Made by a program: the position numbers and the translations under genes. DNA of 20,977 nt. Source: Bacteroidota bacterium (GTDB lineage: Bacteria; Bacteroidota; Bacteroidia; Flavobacteriales_D; Crocinitomicaceae). The stretch's first letter is position 1, and every line of letters begins with the position of its first letter. The notes beneath the pieces are model-generated. The model was not told the DNA's origin, made no database searches, and saw only the letters and a list, made by a program, of their open reading frames with translations. This document shows positions 20,563-20,977 of this stretch, piece by piece. The stretch is taken from NCBI GenBank assembly GCA_016866375.1, contig VGMK01000013.1, forward strand, positions 1-20,977, read 5' to 3'.

Positions 20563-20977
20563 CTAGTGCCCTTCCTCCCCTTCTTTTAAGGGAACTGTTT
20601 GGGGAACAAAGTCTTCTTCATACCCTGGTTTTGAATAATCATAGGGCCAACGATGAACGGTTGGCAACTCACCAGGCCAGTTACCATGAATATGTTCTAC
20701 CGGTGCGGTCCACTCGAGCGTATTCGATTTCCAAGGATTTTGAGGGGCCTTAGGTCCTCTGAAAATACTATAAAAGAAATTGAACAAAAATATGGCCTGC
20801 CCTAAAGCTGCGAAAATTGCAAAAAATGTGATGACAACATTTAAGTCCAACATCATTTCTAATGACGAATTATCAAACTCTTTATAAACTGAATAATCGT
20901 AATACCTTCTTGGTGCACCCGCCAAACCGACAAAGTGCATCGGGAAGAAAACACCATATGCTCCGATGATGGTTATC
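20563..20977 (-). CDS. Cytochrome c oxidase subunit I, C-terminal part
   Basis: A fragment entering from the right edge; only the last 138 or so codons are present. Reading from the edge, ITIIGAYGVFFPMHFVGLAG followed by APRRYYDY is the conserved loop of heme-copper oxidase subunit I. The last transmembrane helix follows (VVITFFAIFAALGQAIFLFN) and then a cytoplasmic tail with LEWTAPVEHIHGNWPGELP and HRWPYDYSKPG, as I recall for Bacteroidota CoxI/CtaD. The catalytic His residues lie outside the window. The enzyme reduces oxygen to water and pumps protons. No inference on operon partners is possible from this edge. Confidence 0.95.
   Translation of the reverse strand, partial: ITIIGAYGVFFPMHFVGLAGAPRRYYDYSVYKEFDNSSLEMMLDLNVVITFFAIFAALGQAIFLFNFFYSIFRGPKAPQNPWKSNTLEWTAPVEHIHGNWPGELPTVHRWPYDYSKPGYEEDFVPQTVPLKEGEEGH

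Overview
The window is a stretch of a Bacteroidota chromosome, most likely Flavobacteriales (Cryomorphaceae/Crocinitomicaceae-like). Three things point there. Protein families typical of that phylum are present: a DUF4837 lipoprotein, a '5-fold beta-flower' repeat protein, DUF3109, a MerR-B12 regulator and a Bacteroidota-type CoxI tail. Promoter -7 boxes repeatedly fit TAnnTTTG. Good Shine-Dalgarno sequences are scarce. Assignment below phylum/order is inference.

Region 1 (1-2372, minus strand) is the promoter-proximal end of a surface-polysaccharide locus. It holds a winged-helix/nucleotidyltransferase-like regulator with an operator-like promoter, APS kinase (cysC), an ABC-2 polysaccharide export permease (Wzm type) and the first codons of its ATPase (Wzt type). 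Degenerate TTAAG/CTCAACCCT-type linker repeats precede both transporter genes.

Region 2 (2450-3598) is a tRNA-Ser(GGA) with terminator, a short inverted-repeat element, and a DUF559 endonuclease-like gene embedded in a mosaic of G/C-rich hairpin repeats and direct repeats. This is the only clearly accessory-looking part of the window and the best candidate for something undescribed.

Region 3 (3599-9398) contains an RlmI/COG1092-type methyltransferase, a secreted tandem-repeat beta-flower protein, the ribosome-biogenesis GTPase EngB/YsxC, a MerR-family regulator with a cobalamin-binding-like domain, and leuS. The regulator and leuS are convergent and their stop codons overlap.

Region 4 (9424-15387, minus strand) is a tightly overlapping six-gene run: tatA, gatA, LysM lytic transglycosylase (MltD-like), DUF4837 lipoprotein, GT2 glycosyltransferase, GT9 glycosyltransferase. 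Every junction overlaps by 1-8 bp, which implies translational coupling. It joins protein export, tRNA-dependent amidation, cell-wall turnover and envelope glycan synthesis.

Region 5 (15450-20977) is the classic rimP-nusA-infB translation/transcription operon with a strong Bacteroidota promoter and a leader hairpin next to the rimP start. A divergent DUF3109 gene follows, then the C-terminal part of cytochrome c oxidase subunit I entering from the right edge.

The main points for a second look are the DUF559 repeat cassette, a recurring -7 box placed 4-7 nt before start codons (probable leaderless mRNAs), the regulator's operator, the linker repeats in the polysaccharide operon, and the rimP leader hairpin.
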